Shown here piece by piece: positions 11,501 through 24,606 of a stretch of DNA of 64,000 nucleotides. Numbering within the stretch: the stretch's first letter is position 1; each line of letters starts with the position of its first letter. The position numbers were made by a program, and so were the translations under genes. The stretch is from Dirofilaria immitis (lineage: Eukaryota > Nematoda > Chromadorea > Rhabditida > Onchocercidae), in the NCBI GenBank assembly GCA_024305405.1, contig JAKNDB010000068.1, forward strand, positions 6,439,501 through 6,503,500, written 5' to 3'. Under the pieces are notes generated by a model that made no database searches, was not told the origin of the DNA, and saw only the letters and a list, made by a program, of their open reading frames with translations.

Positions 11501-14500
11501 AAATAATTTCGAATAACTGTAAATAGATTGTTCAAACAATTTCAAAATTTAGTTTTAAATTTTTGGCATCAAATAAGCATACTGATTTAGAAATTTTTTT
11601 CATTTCTTGGCGTGATATTAAAAACTGGAATAACAAGGAAACATATAACTCTACTTGATGCAAAGTTTTTAAAATATTGTAAACACGTTTAGAAAATAGA
11701 AAATGGTAATTTAGACATATAAGTAACGGTTCTCCAAATTATGACAAGTCCATCAGAAACCTTCAAAAATTACAACAACCTTTCTAATTTTAGAAAATCA
11801 AACACTCCTAATGATTTAAGAAGAAACATAAAAACATCATCACAATTTTGAGACATTCGACTTATTCCTCAAGCATATGTATTTAAGTTTATCAGATATG
11901 AAGAACTTATATGTTATGAAAAGCTTGAAGTTGACTGCAGCCTTAAGAATGTTAAAAAAATACTTGGTTAAAATAAAGAATACAGTGATCCAAAAAATGG
12001 TCGTAAAACATGAACGAAGTATTTCAAGTGTTTAAGATCTACGCATAAAACAAAAAAGAGAACAACAGACCTACCCAAAATTAGCAAACATTTGACCGGT
12101 GACGGCACCGGACAATTCGATGCCTATTCCCTCAGTTTCCTGCAAAACGATCTGCTCCGGGAGGCCACTACCGATTGATGCATTTGGTGGTACGATTGTT
12201 TCCGCTCCAGCCTAACAGAAGCAACAGAACTATTTTTTATGTCATAAATAATCTGATTTATTCTTAGTTGCAGGAACTGAAAGAAATTTTCCAACCTTCG
12301 AGAGTTTTAGAAAAAGACAACGATAGTGAAAGTGTCAGAGATTTAAGACTTATTGTTCCTTAAAATACTGTGACCTTCGAACTCGAGAAACATGATTCAA
12401 GAATGTTTTCTAGGTGTTTTGTGTTTTATAATTTTGTAATACAATGCATAAAAATTGCAAAATACAGTTCAGACAGTTTGCTGGCTCAAGAAAATTAAAT
12501 TTATCATCAATATTAATCATCGCTGGCTCGGCACAATTAAAAATATTTCATTCTGATTTAAAGCCTACATCATTTTCAGAAAAAAAGTGCTTGAAAAGGA
12601 AACCAACACAATTAAGCAATAAATTGGTTGAGAGAAATATAACTCAAAAGAATTCATATCGAAATATTCTCGTGAAAATATCGTTTAAAATAATTTTAGG
12701 GAACTAAATGCTTTTGTTGTATTCTTTTTAACTAAGATACGAATCGTACAACCTATAAATTCATAATTCATTAGGACATGCAATGAGAAAATCCTGAACA
12801 AAGACAAAATTCAATTGTTAAATCTACATTCATCATACATATATGAATATGATCGAGAATCGACATGCAGACATTGAGAGACAAATCACGAGCTTAACGA
12901 TAGAACTAATTGAAAAGAAACCAACAACATTTAATTCATCCACACAATTTTGTACTTACCCCAAACGTAAAGTAACTGCCATACTTCGCGATTCGTTCAA
13001 AAGATTTTGCTCCTCTTCAGGAATAAGACGATGTTGATGCTGCTTTTGCTTTGCATACCGCCACCTACCATGTTCCACCTGCATCGTTCACAAAGCTCAA
13101 CTTTATAAGGCATACAGAACAATGAAAACAAGCAAAGTGCTTTTCAGAACACATAAACAGGTGTTTACTTTTTGTCTAATTTTTTTAAAGTTTCGAACAA
13201 GACGTAAAATGAGTTTTAGTAAGATACTAAATGACATGCTTTTTCCGAAATAACAAAATTACAATTAACATTTCTTCATAAAAATCAGAGATTCCTATCC
13301 CCGATTACCTACTGCTATTTCAACTACAACCGATTAATATTCCATAAAACGACTGTGCTATAAGAATCATTAAGTCGATAAATGTTCAAACGATGAAATT
13401 CATTGCCGCGAGATAAGTCAATGGTGATAAGGCGTAAGCAACACGTAAGGTTAGCTATTACGTCGCTTTAAAGCTAATGACAATTAATAAAGCTCAAACA
13501 CTAAAACGAATTAGCCAAAGTAGTATCACAAACATTATTAACCACTGCTTATACATATGCATACTTACTCGAAAATTGAAAAATCATTAGCCTAAAGATC
13601 AAAATCGAAATGATGAATAACGACTATTATTGAAATTTTCAGGAAAAGTATTTCGGTGAGAGAAGACAGCAGAAATCTAAAATTAGAATTGTTAATGAAA
13701 ATGTCACAAAAGTATTAGGAATTAATTCCAATAATGTCAAAAACTAATTCATAACAATCTCAGACAAAACCGCACAAAACAACTACTACAAAACAGATAT
13801 GCAAAGCCACATCCAGTACTTCCGATACGATTTATTAAATATGAAGTCGAGGATTATAAAATAATCTCAGATCACTCAAGATCAAAACTCATCGAGTTCG
13901 AAGGATTCAGCGATTTTGCGATCATGTTTGTAAATTTGTAATTCTGGAGTCCTGTATAATTTTTCAATTATGTAAATTCATTTCCACTTATTTTTTTCTT
14001 TCAATATCCTTTGCTATGAAATCACTTATCAATTATGCTATCCATTTATATTATTTTGCATAAAGTAGGCATGTCCTTCCAATATGCATTACACGATCAA
14101 TATCAAATTTATTTGATGGGAAGACATTAACAGAGTTAATTTCAAATCTCAGTTTAGTGCGTATTAAAATACAGCATTATACATAATCCGTAGAATTTGC
14201 TCTTTGTTAATAATTAGCAATAACCTAATTCAAGCTCAAAACAGTTGACTTAAACTCCTGCTTAATCTGTTTCTAATTTGCTTTTAAGAAACAAGGTATT
14301 AAAAAAATACCTCTTCGAAAAACTGTTGTGTTTTCCGAAGAATATGTTTCAGTTCCGTCAATTCCGAAAAGTTCTTCTTCAACATTTCCTCATTTTGATT
14401 GACTTCTTGTAATTCATTTTCTAATTTTTCAAATGTTGCCTATAACAGTTGTTAGAAATTGATTAAATGTAACAATTTTAATCTAAAATTTTGATGGAAC

Positions 14501-15206
14501 TTATTCCCTTTTGTTTATAATAAATTGTTTTTATCCTACAATTTACCTCTAAATCAATCATCTCTTTTGGTTGTGGAGCATCTGGATTTTCACCTGTATC
14601 CAACATTGGTATTAAATCTTTTTGATTTCACGCTCCAAAAATCCTAAAAAATTTACTAATATTATTTCCAGAATCAATATATTATTAAGCCTAATTTCAT
14701 ATTTTGATAGATTATGTTTAAAATATCAGATTTTATAAAAGAAGAATGGAAAGTATAGAAATATATAAAGTCACATGTACAATGCAACGTCAAGACAATA
14801 CATTCTGCATTCTTCTGTTATTCAATTTGAAAACTGCAGACATACTCAGTTTTCGTTCCATTTCATCACATCGTCGTACTTCATTTACAAATTTCCTTTG
14901 GAAAGCGCTTACATCTGGATTGAGCTATAAATAATTATTATAATTAACGCTATAATCATCTCCATAATAAACATAATGCAATTAATTATTGTTGACATCA
15001 AATATCACTACATATAAATTATCGGAAATAAAGACGACCCAATCATACAGTCTATACATAACATAAGCTGTAAAAAAAAGTAGACTTACATCACGGAATT
15101 GCACAAGACCCAATTCTCCCAGTTCCGCAACGCAAGCATACGCAGCTTCAGTTTGCAAAAACAATTGTGCTAAGCACATTTCTTCGCTTCGATAAAGCGA
15201 ATCCAT
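5544..15206 (-). CDS. V-type H+-ATPase subunit a (116 kDa, V0 sector)
   Basis: Membrane subunit that forms the proton half-channels of the V-ATPase. Exons, 5' to 3', lie near 15090-15206, 14846-14924, 14550-14645, 14311-14439, 12964-13081, 12071-12224, 10923-11048, 10590-10671, 10382-10515, 10092-10265, 9796-9948, 9468-9609, 9003-9203, 8751-8905, 8222-8339, 7719-7883, 7427-7541, 7066-7188, 6556-6643, 6331-6453, 5830-6016 and 5544-5651. Diagnostic pieces include [54 protein letters not shown], the glycine-rich MFGDCGHG segment, [17 protein letters not shown] (with the essential Arg) and the C-terminal [15 protein letters not shown]. Two poorly conserved acidic and polar exons at about 7066-7188 and 6556-6643 form the variable luminal loop. 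Six conserved exons each contain a one-base frame change at an A/T run. Nematodes have several paralogues (unc-32, vha-5, -6, -7) and I cannot say which this is. Confidence 0.97.
8586..8702. repeat. 32-bp palindromic AT tandem repeat in a V-ATPase intron
   Basis: Three and a half head-to-tail copies of a 32-base unit start at 8586, 8618, 8650 and 8682. The unit starts TAATAATATTATATATATTA and is almost perfectly self-complementary. Copy 2 differs from copies 1 and 3 by two substitutions. The array lies in an intron of the V-ATPase a gene, just 3' of the exon at 8751-8905 in genomic order. Confidence 0.9.
9319..9422 (-). pseudogene. 18S rRNA fragment inside a V-ATPase intron
   Basis: Read on the minus strand, about 100 bases match the highly conserved 3' third of eukaryotic 18S rRNA. 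They include ACTTCTTAGAGGGACAAGCG, TTGAGCAATAACAAGTCTGT, GATGCCCTTAGATGTCCAGG and GCTGCACGAGCGCTACA. The usual sequence has CGCGCGCTACA at the last point, so the copy is slightly diverged. Similarity stops on both sides, and the piece lies wholly in the intron between the exons at 9468-9609 and 9003-9203. It is therefore an inserted relic, not a functional rRNA. It could have come from an rDNA or cDNA fragment captured during break repair. Confidence 0.88.
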
Positions 15207-17648
15207 CTTCGAGCGATTTTAAAAGTGCTGAAAACTTCTCACTAAATCTATACTTGTTCAATTCAATATTTCCTGGTTCATTATCCTAATATTTCGAATA
15301 TTTCAGGAGAGGAAGAAGACAATACAGATGGTTATCAATTAAATTTTAAGCAGAAGCGATGAAATACAGCAATGTAAACAAATCACAATAATGATTAAAT
15401 AGGGAGGGCATATAATCACTTAACATTGTACTGCAGGTAAATGATAACTTCCGGAAATTGAAGGGTGAAAGAATTAACAAAGGATTATAACGATAACACT
15501 TGTGTAAGAACATCCCCTTTAGCTGCCTTTTCTCGACCGTACGTTAGGTAACACGTCAGCAAAGAAACCAGCATTCTAATAACGAACCAGCATCCCGATG
15601 AAAATCTCAGAAACCACTAAGTTAATGCCATGCTATGACTGTGTTGTCCGTTCTCCGGTAGTAAACTAATTCACCTCTAATTTCCAAAATTTATTAAAGA
15701 ACAAAGTATTGTGTTCGGTATCTTCCGGCTTGCCAAACTTATCATATCTATTAGACACAATTTACAATCTCATGTCATTTGTCCCATTTTTCTGTATTAT
15801 CGAGATCACGGAAAAAAATATGACATTGCAAGTTGCAGTGCTAATAAGAAATCACAATTTGGAGTTTCGATAAAATTTTGAATATTAGGATCATTATAAT
15901 TTCAAGAATTCCAGATTTAAACAGCTTTGAGAAACTTTCTAGACAGGGTAAAAAGTGAGAAAACAGCCATAATTGGATTAATTTTATAAATCAAACGTGC
16001 AAATAATCAGGAGTATTTGAAATAATCGAGAATGAAAATGGACCAAAGTGTCGATTTTATGAGAACGTACATTTGAAGCAAACAACGACTTCTAATTAGT
16101 AAGGCACAAATCGATGATTCGGTGCTAAGTAAGGCAAATGTATTTTGGCGCAGTCGATAGCAGAAATGTCTTGTTAGGCCTTGGCATATCTATTCATGCT
16201 TGAAATCCTTGAAATTTATTATGCACATCCATTCAGGCTTGTTCTCAATCTTCAAGACGAACTCATTCCAATCCACTGGAACAGATGTGGAGGAAAGAAA
16301 TAAAAAATTGGAATTAAAAATTTGTTTTTTGAGCAAATGACGAAAGTTTTTCCTATTTTTGTCATCTAAATTGATTTTATGAAAGTTAATTTTTCCCCGA
16401 AAATTTGAATATATGCGCATTTCGACAGCGTGATCGTATTCACTTCCAAAACTCAATTTAAATCAATCCAATTATTTTATTAAAGTTCAATTCGGATTAA
16501 TTCAATTTTACTGAAAATAATTAATTCGACATTTCATTTCCGTTTAACCAAAAATTCATTTTAGTTTAATTTTAATTTATATTAGTAATTCCGTTGTTTT
16601 GGCAACGCTTTCTATGAAATATTCGAAGATTATTTTATTACAATCTTCAAAAGCGCTCTCGGAAGTGTTTTATGCAAATTGATTATTACTTATCATTAGC
16701 TCCAAATTTTTGTTCCTTTCTTTGATAAAGAACTGAAGTATTTTGATGTAAAAAATGAGGATAGATAGCAGCAATAATCTGAATGATCTCCAAAGTCAAT
16801 TGTTTAAAATGAGAATAAAAAGCTGAGAAAAAAATGCAAATTAAGCAACGATATCTGTAATTTTAACAGTCAATCTTAAAGCTAATCAGTGATTCTTCAA
16901 CCATTAAATCTGATTGTCCTTAAGGAACAATTATGATGCGAAATTTTATTTGAAATAAATAGACTCCAACTCCATCATAAACATTTTTATGTACCCTGAA
17001 ATTGTTCATTTAAATTAAACTAATGTTTCCGACAATGCCAGCATCAATAAAAATTTTAATTTTGATCGAAATTGCACCAAAATTCTAAGCGCATTATTTA
17101 ATGGTAGAAAATAATAATAACTTTAATTTTGCTGCAATCAATCAATCTTCCACCGCCTCAGATCGAAAATATTTTTAGTTATAAAAGATTAGAAGTACTA
17201 GAAGCATTTTGAAATTGATAACAATTTCGAATGTTATTAGACATTGTCTTCAATTCACGTTTGATGTGAGTACATTTTGACGTCAACTTTGTTTTGTTAT
17301 GAAACTTTGTTAACAAAGAATGATGAAATTTTGAAATATATCAATGCCTGGTAGATAATAAGACGCTTTCACATGTTTAGATTGAGAGAAGATAAGTATT
17401 TACGCCTACCCCAACTTGCTTTAATGTTTTATTTCATAAATGTGAAATGTACGCCAGAATGTCTGTCTACTTCGCGTGTCTGTTTCTCGTGAATTTTTTT
17501 CTTTTTTTACTTTTCAAAATTATGATTCAACTTTCTGCTTTTCAACCCCATTGATCTTTCTTTAATACTCTAATACACTTATCTTCAAAGAAAGCGTACA
17601 CCCTCATCAACAAAATGTACGTATATATATACATAAATACGCATACAT

Positions 17649-17652
<4 letters not shown>

Positions 17653-17716
<64 letters not shown>
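17653..17716. repeat. (AT)n microsatellite
   Basis: A run of about 32 pure AT dinucleotides, preceded by degenerate CA/TA repeats from about 17615. Confidence 0.97.
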
Positions 17717-17719
<3 letters not shown>

Positions 17720-20700
17720 GCAGTTGTGGAAACAAAATTAAACTCAAAAATCAATCGATTTAAGAGTCACTAGAGATAATAAGATATTTTGCAATATTTG
17801 CAATCCGGACTTCCTTCTTCTTTTCTATTTTGTCAAATGTTATGACTTAAATCTGACTATTCACTTATATAGGTATGAGTAAGTATATAGTAGAAATGAA
17901 AAAGATACTAAAACAGAAATTCTTCCAAATAATATCACCGAAAGTAATAATAGAATAAAACAATAAAATAAAGATTGGTAGTCATGATCCATTTAGAGAT
18001 ATCTATGCAAATTTTCTATCCCAGTCCTCTCCTTTATTTTTAAGCATTCAGTACTGTGCGATATTTTATGATAAAGAAAAAAAATCCATCATTTTACAGA
18101 TCTGCAAGATTCAGTCATACAACTTCCCAAAAAATGGACTAAATTATGGGGAACATCTCTGGCCTGATGAATTAAAATTTCAAGGCATTGATTGGAATGA
18201 AACAACGGAATTAAATTCAGTTAATAATTTATTTTTTGAAAAATCAATTTCTTCATTCTTCCATCTATCTGACAGAGGTCAGGAATGAGCACAGTTACAA
18301 ACAGATGTCATATGAAGCAAATCAGCTGTTCAGAGAGATGTTTATTGCAATAAAAACGTTTATAACATAGTGGTTGGCGACATGATTAACATTCACTCGG
18401 AATTATTTTATTAAAACAAATTTGTTTCTATCAATCCCTTCGATCCGTTAATTATGCAATAATTGTTATTGCTTTTTTCATTCTCGATTTTCACAAAAAG
18501 GCATTGGTGAAATGATGAGAATTTGTTGAAATTTAATTAGAATTTATTGTTCTCTGAATGTAATGCGTAATTGAATTTGAAAGTGATAGAATCAAGCAAA
18601 TATAATTTAATCTAAAAGTCTCATCAAATTTAAACCATTTTATTTTGTATTAAAGCAATAAATACTTCTTCCTTTGCTTGTCAAAGCTTTACATCGTTAC
18701 AATCAGAATAATGAGGCGAAGATGAGAAGAAATTTTGTGCGATATTTTCGAATATAATATTCTTCGAACGTTCAACCTAAATTCGTTATTTGGGTTTCAT
18801 TTTCAAAAATAATCTATTTTAAAGGAATAATTTATTGGGATATTAATTGTTTATTTTGAATTTTATAGACTTTATTCGAGAATAAGGAACTGGAATGTTG
18901 TGGAGGAGTTTTAAGCTAAGTGTTCCTTATTTTGCCAAATTTTTCAAATTAAACTTTTGAATTTTATTTTAATGCTTCAGAACATAAAAACCAGTTTTAT
19001 TTCGTTTTTTCCAAAAAATCAAAAATGCGAATTCTAAAATTTGAATAAGCTGCCGATAAATGGTTTGTTAAAACGTTTCCGTCAACTCTCGCCAGCAGTT
19101 GAGGTTTCCAGCTTAGCAAAATATTCCTCTTCTCTGTTGAACTAATCTTTAAACACATAAACAAAAAAAACCATAAATGAACAGCTGGTATTATCATGAA
19201 ATAAATGAAATACTGATTATCAACTTTTCAGCTTTTAACAAAATATTTGACTGGAAAAATTTTGAAGTTTCTGTTCCTTCCAATTCCTTTCAAATCTAAA
19301 TTTTGTTGCACTGACTTTTTTAATAAAATAATTTTTTCGTTTTTGGTTTCATAGATTGCTTGAGCTTTCTTTTGATTTTGTTGTATGCATTTTTGATTTA
19401 TTCGAATTTTTTCAGATTTGTTTCAAATTCTTTCATTCTTCTTCACTTTTAATGCTATATTTTTCTTCTTCGCCAATCGATAACAAAATGAAAAACAATT
19501 CTGATAATTCTATATTCGACAATAGTTTGTTAATGTACCATATTTAGATCTGAAGAATCTATCACAGTACTCGAGTTTTGAAGAAAAATTAAAAAAGAAA
19601 ATGCTACCGATGGCTATGCACCGAAAGCAGGAGCATCCGAAACGGAAGCAAAAATGTTTGTTTGTTTTTATTACTATATCATGAAGGTAGTATTTCTTAT
19701 CATTCCTGTTGCCCTTCAAAATGTGAACGCATATCTTGTCTAATTTTATCATATTACATATCATTTTATGCATATTCAGATTCTTCCATCTTGAATTCAT
19801 TTCAGAAACAGGCTATAGTTTTATCATTCCTGCTTCATATTCAGATCAATTATTCAAAACGTTTCTTGTCTTACAATTCCTAGGACGCATTGTTACATTC
19901 TTTAATTCTTAGACTCGATATTGCACCTTCTTACAACGTAAAATATTATTTGTTTTGTGGTTTTTTTTTTTCCAAAAGACGAAAGATTTTTAACGAATTT
20001 TTCGGGAGCGAATAATAAAAAAAATTGAAGCGTTGATTTATTAAAAACGAAGATTAATGAAGTGAAATAAAAATGAAATTGAATTATTATTTTATTTTGT
20101 TCTTATTTTTTATTTACTTTTTCTTTTCTTCATTGTACAACTCAATCTGGCAACAGATCGAGATCAAATTATTGAGCATGATCTCTGTAGTACTACGTCG
20201 CAATCTGATCTAAATTCTCTTGTATGAGATAATAGAGCTTGTGACTTAAAAAATGTGCGATAATGTCGCATTTGAAGGATATACAAAATGATGCAAATAT
20301 ATGATCAAATTCTTATAACGAAAAGAATGGTCAGATGACCACAAATACATAGAAGAATAGTTAACAGATATTTTATAATTTTATTGTTTACTTAATAGCT
20401 CGATCAAAGTAACTTGCCATAATATCAATGCACTTTTTGATCGAACTGATTTGAAAAAAAAGTTCAATTTGATTTATGTAAAAGTATCAGAAAAACTTTC
20501 TACAACTTTCAACATATATTGCGCCTTAAAATGATCTTATTCATTGGTCTTATTGGAATCTTTGTACTTAAAGAGCTTTCCAGATATACTTACTATTATT
20601 CATTTAATATAATTTTTTCATCCTTCTATATTTTTTTGTAGAATTAATTTAGGATAGTGATAGATTGTTCCATATCAATAAACAATTTTTATTGTTTATT

Positions 20701-22575
20701 TTCTTGTTATCATATTTTCGACAATAAAAACGATGCCTTTTTATACGATACCTTTTTAATCAATTTTCATTACTGTTCCATCTTAATCTAGAAGTTACTG
20801 ATCAAATCTTAGCATAATCGAATAAATTAAAATTCTTTAGATCTTCATAATCTATTTTGCTCCAGATTTTGCTGTTACTGTTGAATCATCGCCATCGCAT
20901 TTTAATACCGCTGACCTTACCACCGATTCTATTTATTCAATAACTGCCAGTGTGATTCTTAATATTTCCAGTCTATTTCATTTCCATATGAGGAAGAAAA
21001 AATTAAATTCCTCTTCAGAACTAAATCATAAGGGATTTATGAAATTCGAAACACCCGAAATCATCAATAATAACCTTCTTGAGAATATTTTATATATATT
21101 CTTTTTAATCATTAGTATTGCATCATTTCATATTTAATTATAAAAAGTATATGAAATGACTGCTTCTGTTAAAACGGATGGATTAAGATGGAACATGTAA
21201 GTTTATTTATTTTAAGTGATTCAGTTGAAAAAAAAGAGTAATTTTTCTAGTATTGACCAGTGACGTGCTGCTTTTGTTTTTATCTTTCGTCGAAATTTAC
21301 TTGTGAACTTGAAAAAACATTTGCAGAAAAACGAAAATAAAATTTCCAGTCTATCCGATCAAAACAAACTCTTTTTATTCATTTGCTTCTGAATTTTCTA
21401 TCCTTCACTTATTCCCCGAACTAAACAAAAGTTCATTTTTCTAGGGTTTGGCATTTGCAATTTTTGTACCACAACAAACACAAAACAGTATGTGATTAGT
21501 AAAAACAACAGAAATTTTTAGATAATATGTTGAATTGAAAAATAAGCAAAAATAAATTCGTCAAACAGATCCAACTCATTTGCAGATTATCTTTAATTGG
21601 GAACATTTAAAGTAGCCGTTTATTCTCTCTCTGTACATCTTTTCAACAAATTGATGGTAATGATTAAATATTATCGATCATTTTTGGAAATAAATTTAAA
21701 ATTTGAATACTTACTATGCTGATATCACTTCTCCCAGCAGAATCCAAAACGAATGAAAATTAATGTTTCAAACATTGAACAACTAATGTGCAAATCTGAC
21801 TTCCATGAAAAATCGCAGTTGGGATGGACAGTAGATGACGAATGATAATGTTGAAATGAAAATGAAGGCTTCTGTCGAGACATTTTATAAAAGATATGTA
21901 ATAGGGGATGATAAATTAGTTAATTGAGGATGTTAACATTCATTGCAACGATTACTATGCTTTTTTCCAATTGAATATCCAACAAGACGCATTTATTCTA
22001 CAAATTTATAATTTGAAAATAGCAGTTTTTTGTAAAAAAAATATCATTCGTTCATATGGCAATCCAAAATTTATTTATTTCTATTTCTCATATTATTTAT
22101 GTTTCTTTCAAAAAAGACGACAAAAGGGTCAATTGACGAGCAATGAGTTCAACGGTTTTATCATCTTTCTTCAATCATTTCATATTTAAATTTCTCATCC
22201 ACGCATTCATCAAATTTTCCAACTATGATGAATTCTACTGTATTATGTTGTAATTCTACCTGCTGATAACATTCTTGATGGTTTTGAACTAATACATAAT
22301 ATTGGATAGTTTTGAAGTTTCTAACATTACCACTCATTATTCAGCCATTTTCACTTTTCAGTACGATAATTAAATTAAGATTTATGAAACCAGAATATTA
22401 TGGTGCAAAGTTTTGTTATACTTCCACAGAATTCTTCCAATATTTTATATATTCACGTTATATGTGTGTAAAGATTATATGATAAATTTGATACTTCTAA
22501 TAACTGTAGTTTTATCATTTTCTTTATTTAATTTCTAGATTAATAAAAATCAAAGTTCCGAACGAATCAAAAAGA

Positions 22576-22602
22576 ATCAAAGTTCCAAGGCGGAACTTTG
22601 AT
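22576..22602. repeat. perfect inverted repeat (11-bp arms)
   Basis: ATCAAAGTTCC is followed by the loop AAGGC and then GGAACTTTGAT. A direct copy of the left arm, ATCAAAGTTCC, lies just upstream at 22549-22559. No T-tract or coding context explains it. Confidence 0.85.
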
Positions 22603-23315
22603 CTTTCATAATTTTCAAAGGATTCATTTAAATAATTTGATACCCGGTACTCATCAATATCCTATTTAATAATTTATGATATTTTCTCACTTATAAAAAA
22701 ATTTTCAATGTTTCTTAATCCATCATTTTGATTATGAAACATCCTTGATACTTTAAAATCACAACTTTTTCATCACATAGAACACTCCATTCTTTTTTTG
22801 AATGAATTAAGACAGAGTTTTAAAGACCATTTTTTTCCATGATTTATTGCCATTGCTCATCCTTTTATAAATCAGAAATGTCAAAAATTAGTTGAGAAAA
22901 GTTCATCGATATCCTTCTGTTCACTTGTGGATAATATGGAATTTGCAGTAACTTATTTATTTAATTCATAAGAAATTATACTTTGATCCACAGTATGAAG
23001 TAAAAATATTGATTAAACATTTCTTTCGGTAATTTTTCGAAGCAAATGTTTGTAGTTGTATACCTGATTTTAAAATTAGTTTTGCGAAATTTTATCAATT
23101 TTTGAAATTTTGTAGTCAAATTTACGATTTTTGACTGCGTCGTACATCTGAATTCAGTAATTAAATTGAAATAGAAAATTGAGTGCAAAAATTTCTCAAC
23201 AATGACCAAAATTTTTAAAAATTCCAAAAGTAGAACTTTTAGATTTAAACTATACAATATTTGTCAGATAGAAGTAATTTGTAAAAAATATGTATAATTT
23301 TTATAAAATTTTCAG

Positions 23316-24606
23316 CATCAGCAACGAGCAGATCAGGTCGTCTGTCCTTAGAGCACACGATTCTAGAGGAAGGTCTGAAGCCAGGTCCTTATTCATTCAG
23401 TTCGTCCACAATCAGTGAGAATGTCCCTGATATGGAAAGTGGTGGAGAAGTCAAGAAGTCGTCCTGTGCAGCTATAATGATTTCAAATTCGAAAACATCT
23501 CGAGTTGGCATCCCCAACCGAAACTTGAGCGTCACTGTCAACAATCTTCCTACTAAGTTCATTTTTTGGAAAATCTTCAATACATCCTTCGTTCATCATA
23601 TTTAACTATCAGACAAGATGTCTTTCAAATGGAATATATAGGCTCAGTTCATTTTTCCATTTTGAATATTTTAATAGTGATAGTGGTGTAAAATGGATAA
23701 TTTCCTTTCGGAAACTTTGTAAAGAAATGATTTATAAAAATTAATTTCTCTGCTTGTCTTCTGTAGCCTGGCTGGATATTCAGGAACAAATAGTTCCAGC
23801 TTATTTCAATTTTTTCATGGAAGTATAATTAGAAAATCGATGACTACGTTTAAAGAAGTCTTTTTCAAGAAAAAGTTACATTTCATCGAGTATGGATGTT
23901 GCGCAATAATGGGTTACAAAATTTGAGAAAATTTAAATTTGTATGGGAACGTAGGAAGGGAATAGGAAGGAAAGATAAATAAGGACTAATGGTGATGATA
24001 ACAATGATAATTACAACAAAATTAAATTATAAAAAAATTAATATTTTTATAATAATGGTAAGGTGACTACTACTAACATTAACATCTATTATAAAATCTA
24101 GTAGCGAATATAAATAATAATAAAATCAGTAGGAAGAGGATGATAATTTTCAATTGAAACAGCTGTCGAATAATAATGAAAAATATTTTAAATGACCTTA
24201 ATTTCAATCATTTCCCATTTCTCTATTCCCAATACTTCCGTTATTGAGATTTTATCAGCCATGATAACACATTATCTTTGTTGAATTTGTTTGTAATCCT
24301 CCTGTTTCTCGAGGACCATAAATCATCTTATGCTTTCGAATAGTTCATTTAAGTTATTCAAAAAATGTATACTTTCAAGTAATATCAACAATTAATTTTT
24401 TTTAAATTTCAGTATTAGTCAAGCAAAAAATCGATCGATATGAGGCCATTGTCAGTTCTACCATCAACGATAAAACAAAGTAGGTCATCGCAAAGCGTTG
24501 TTACCTGATGCTTGGAATTGCGACAATAGTTGTATGTGGCATAGCATTCACAATATGGTTCACGTACGATTCGCTTGAGGAATTTGTTTCTTCTCTGATG
24601 AATTAA
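23316..24606 (+). CDS. possible 3' exons of an unrecognised single-pass membrane protein
   Basis: Two plus-strand open segments follow good acceptors. The first, from 23316, reads through SGRLSLEHTILEEGLKPGPY and a Ser-rich stretch for about 90 codons. The second, from about 24413, reads VKQKIDRYEAIVSSTINDK, then an in-frame TAG at 24481, then VIAKRCYLMLGIATIVVCGI and a short acidic tail ending FVSSLMN before TAA at 24604. The hydrophobic stretch of about 20 residues looks like a tail anchor or a type II membrane segment. The phase between the two segments does not match cleanly, and base-drop errors are common in this window. I do not recognise the family, and the upstream exons are not identified. 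The alternative is that the first segment is noncoding; its minus strand is also open. Confidence 0.35.

Larger units (their letters stand above)
15207..23314. other. 8-kb gene-poor region
   Basis: Beyond the (AT)n tract and the 22.6-kb hairpin, listed separately, I see no exon with recognisable homology. Two weak coding-like stretches occur. One is a minus-strand open frame of 88 codons at 16190-16456. The other is a plus-strand frame of about 66 codons at 18091-18288 that directly follows a good TTTTACAG acceptor. Either could be an exon of a fast-evolving gene, but neither has supporting neighbours. The region could hold regulatory DNA of the V-ATPase gene, which is transcribed away from it. 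Confidence 0.4.

Noticed and set aside
5544..15206. V-ATPase a gene as a decayed pseudogene
   Set aside because: All six breaks are one-base losses in A/T runs, splice sites and conserved residues are intact, and unrelated essential genes in the window show the same defect.
16190..16456. Minus-strand ORF of 88 codons (MSFGSEYDHAVEMRIYSNFR...)
   Set aside because: No recognisable motif, low-complexity Asn/Phe/Lys composition and no exon neighbours; kept only as a remote possibility.
17542..17754. Minus-strand ORF over the AT repeat
   Set aside because: It is mostly translated microsatellite (IY repeats).
23389..23580. Minus-strand ORF opposite the first weak plus-strand exon
   Set aside because: No acceptor or donor context on the minus strand; the plus strand has a good TTTTCAG just before the open frame, though neither is certain.
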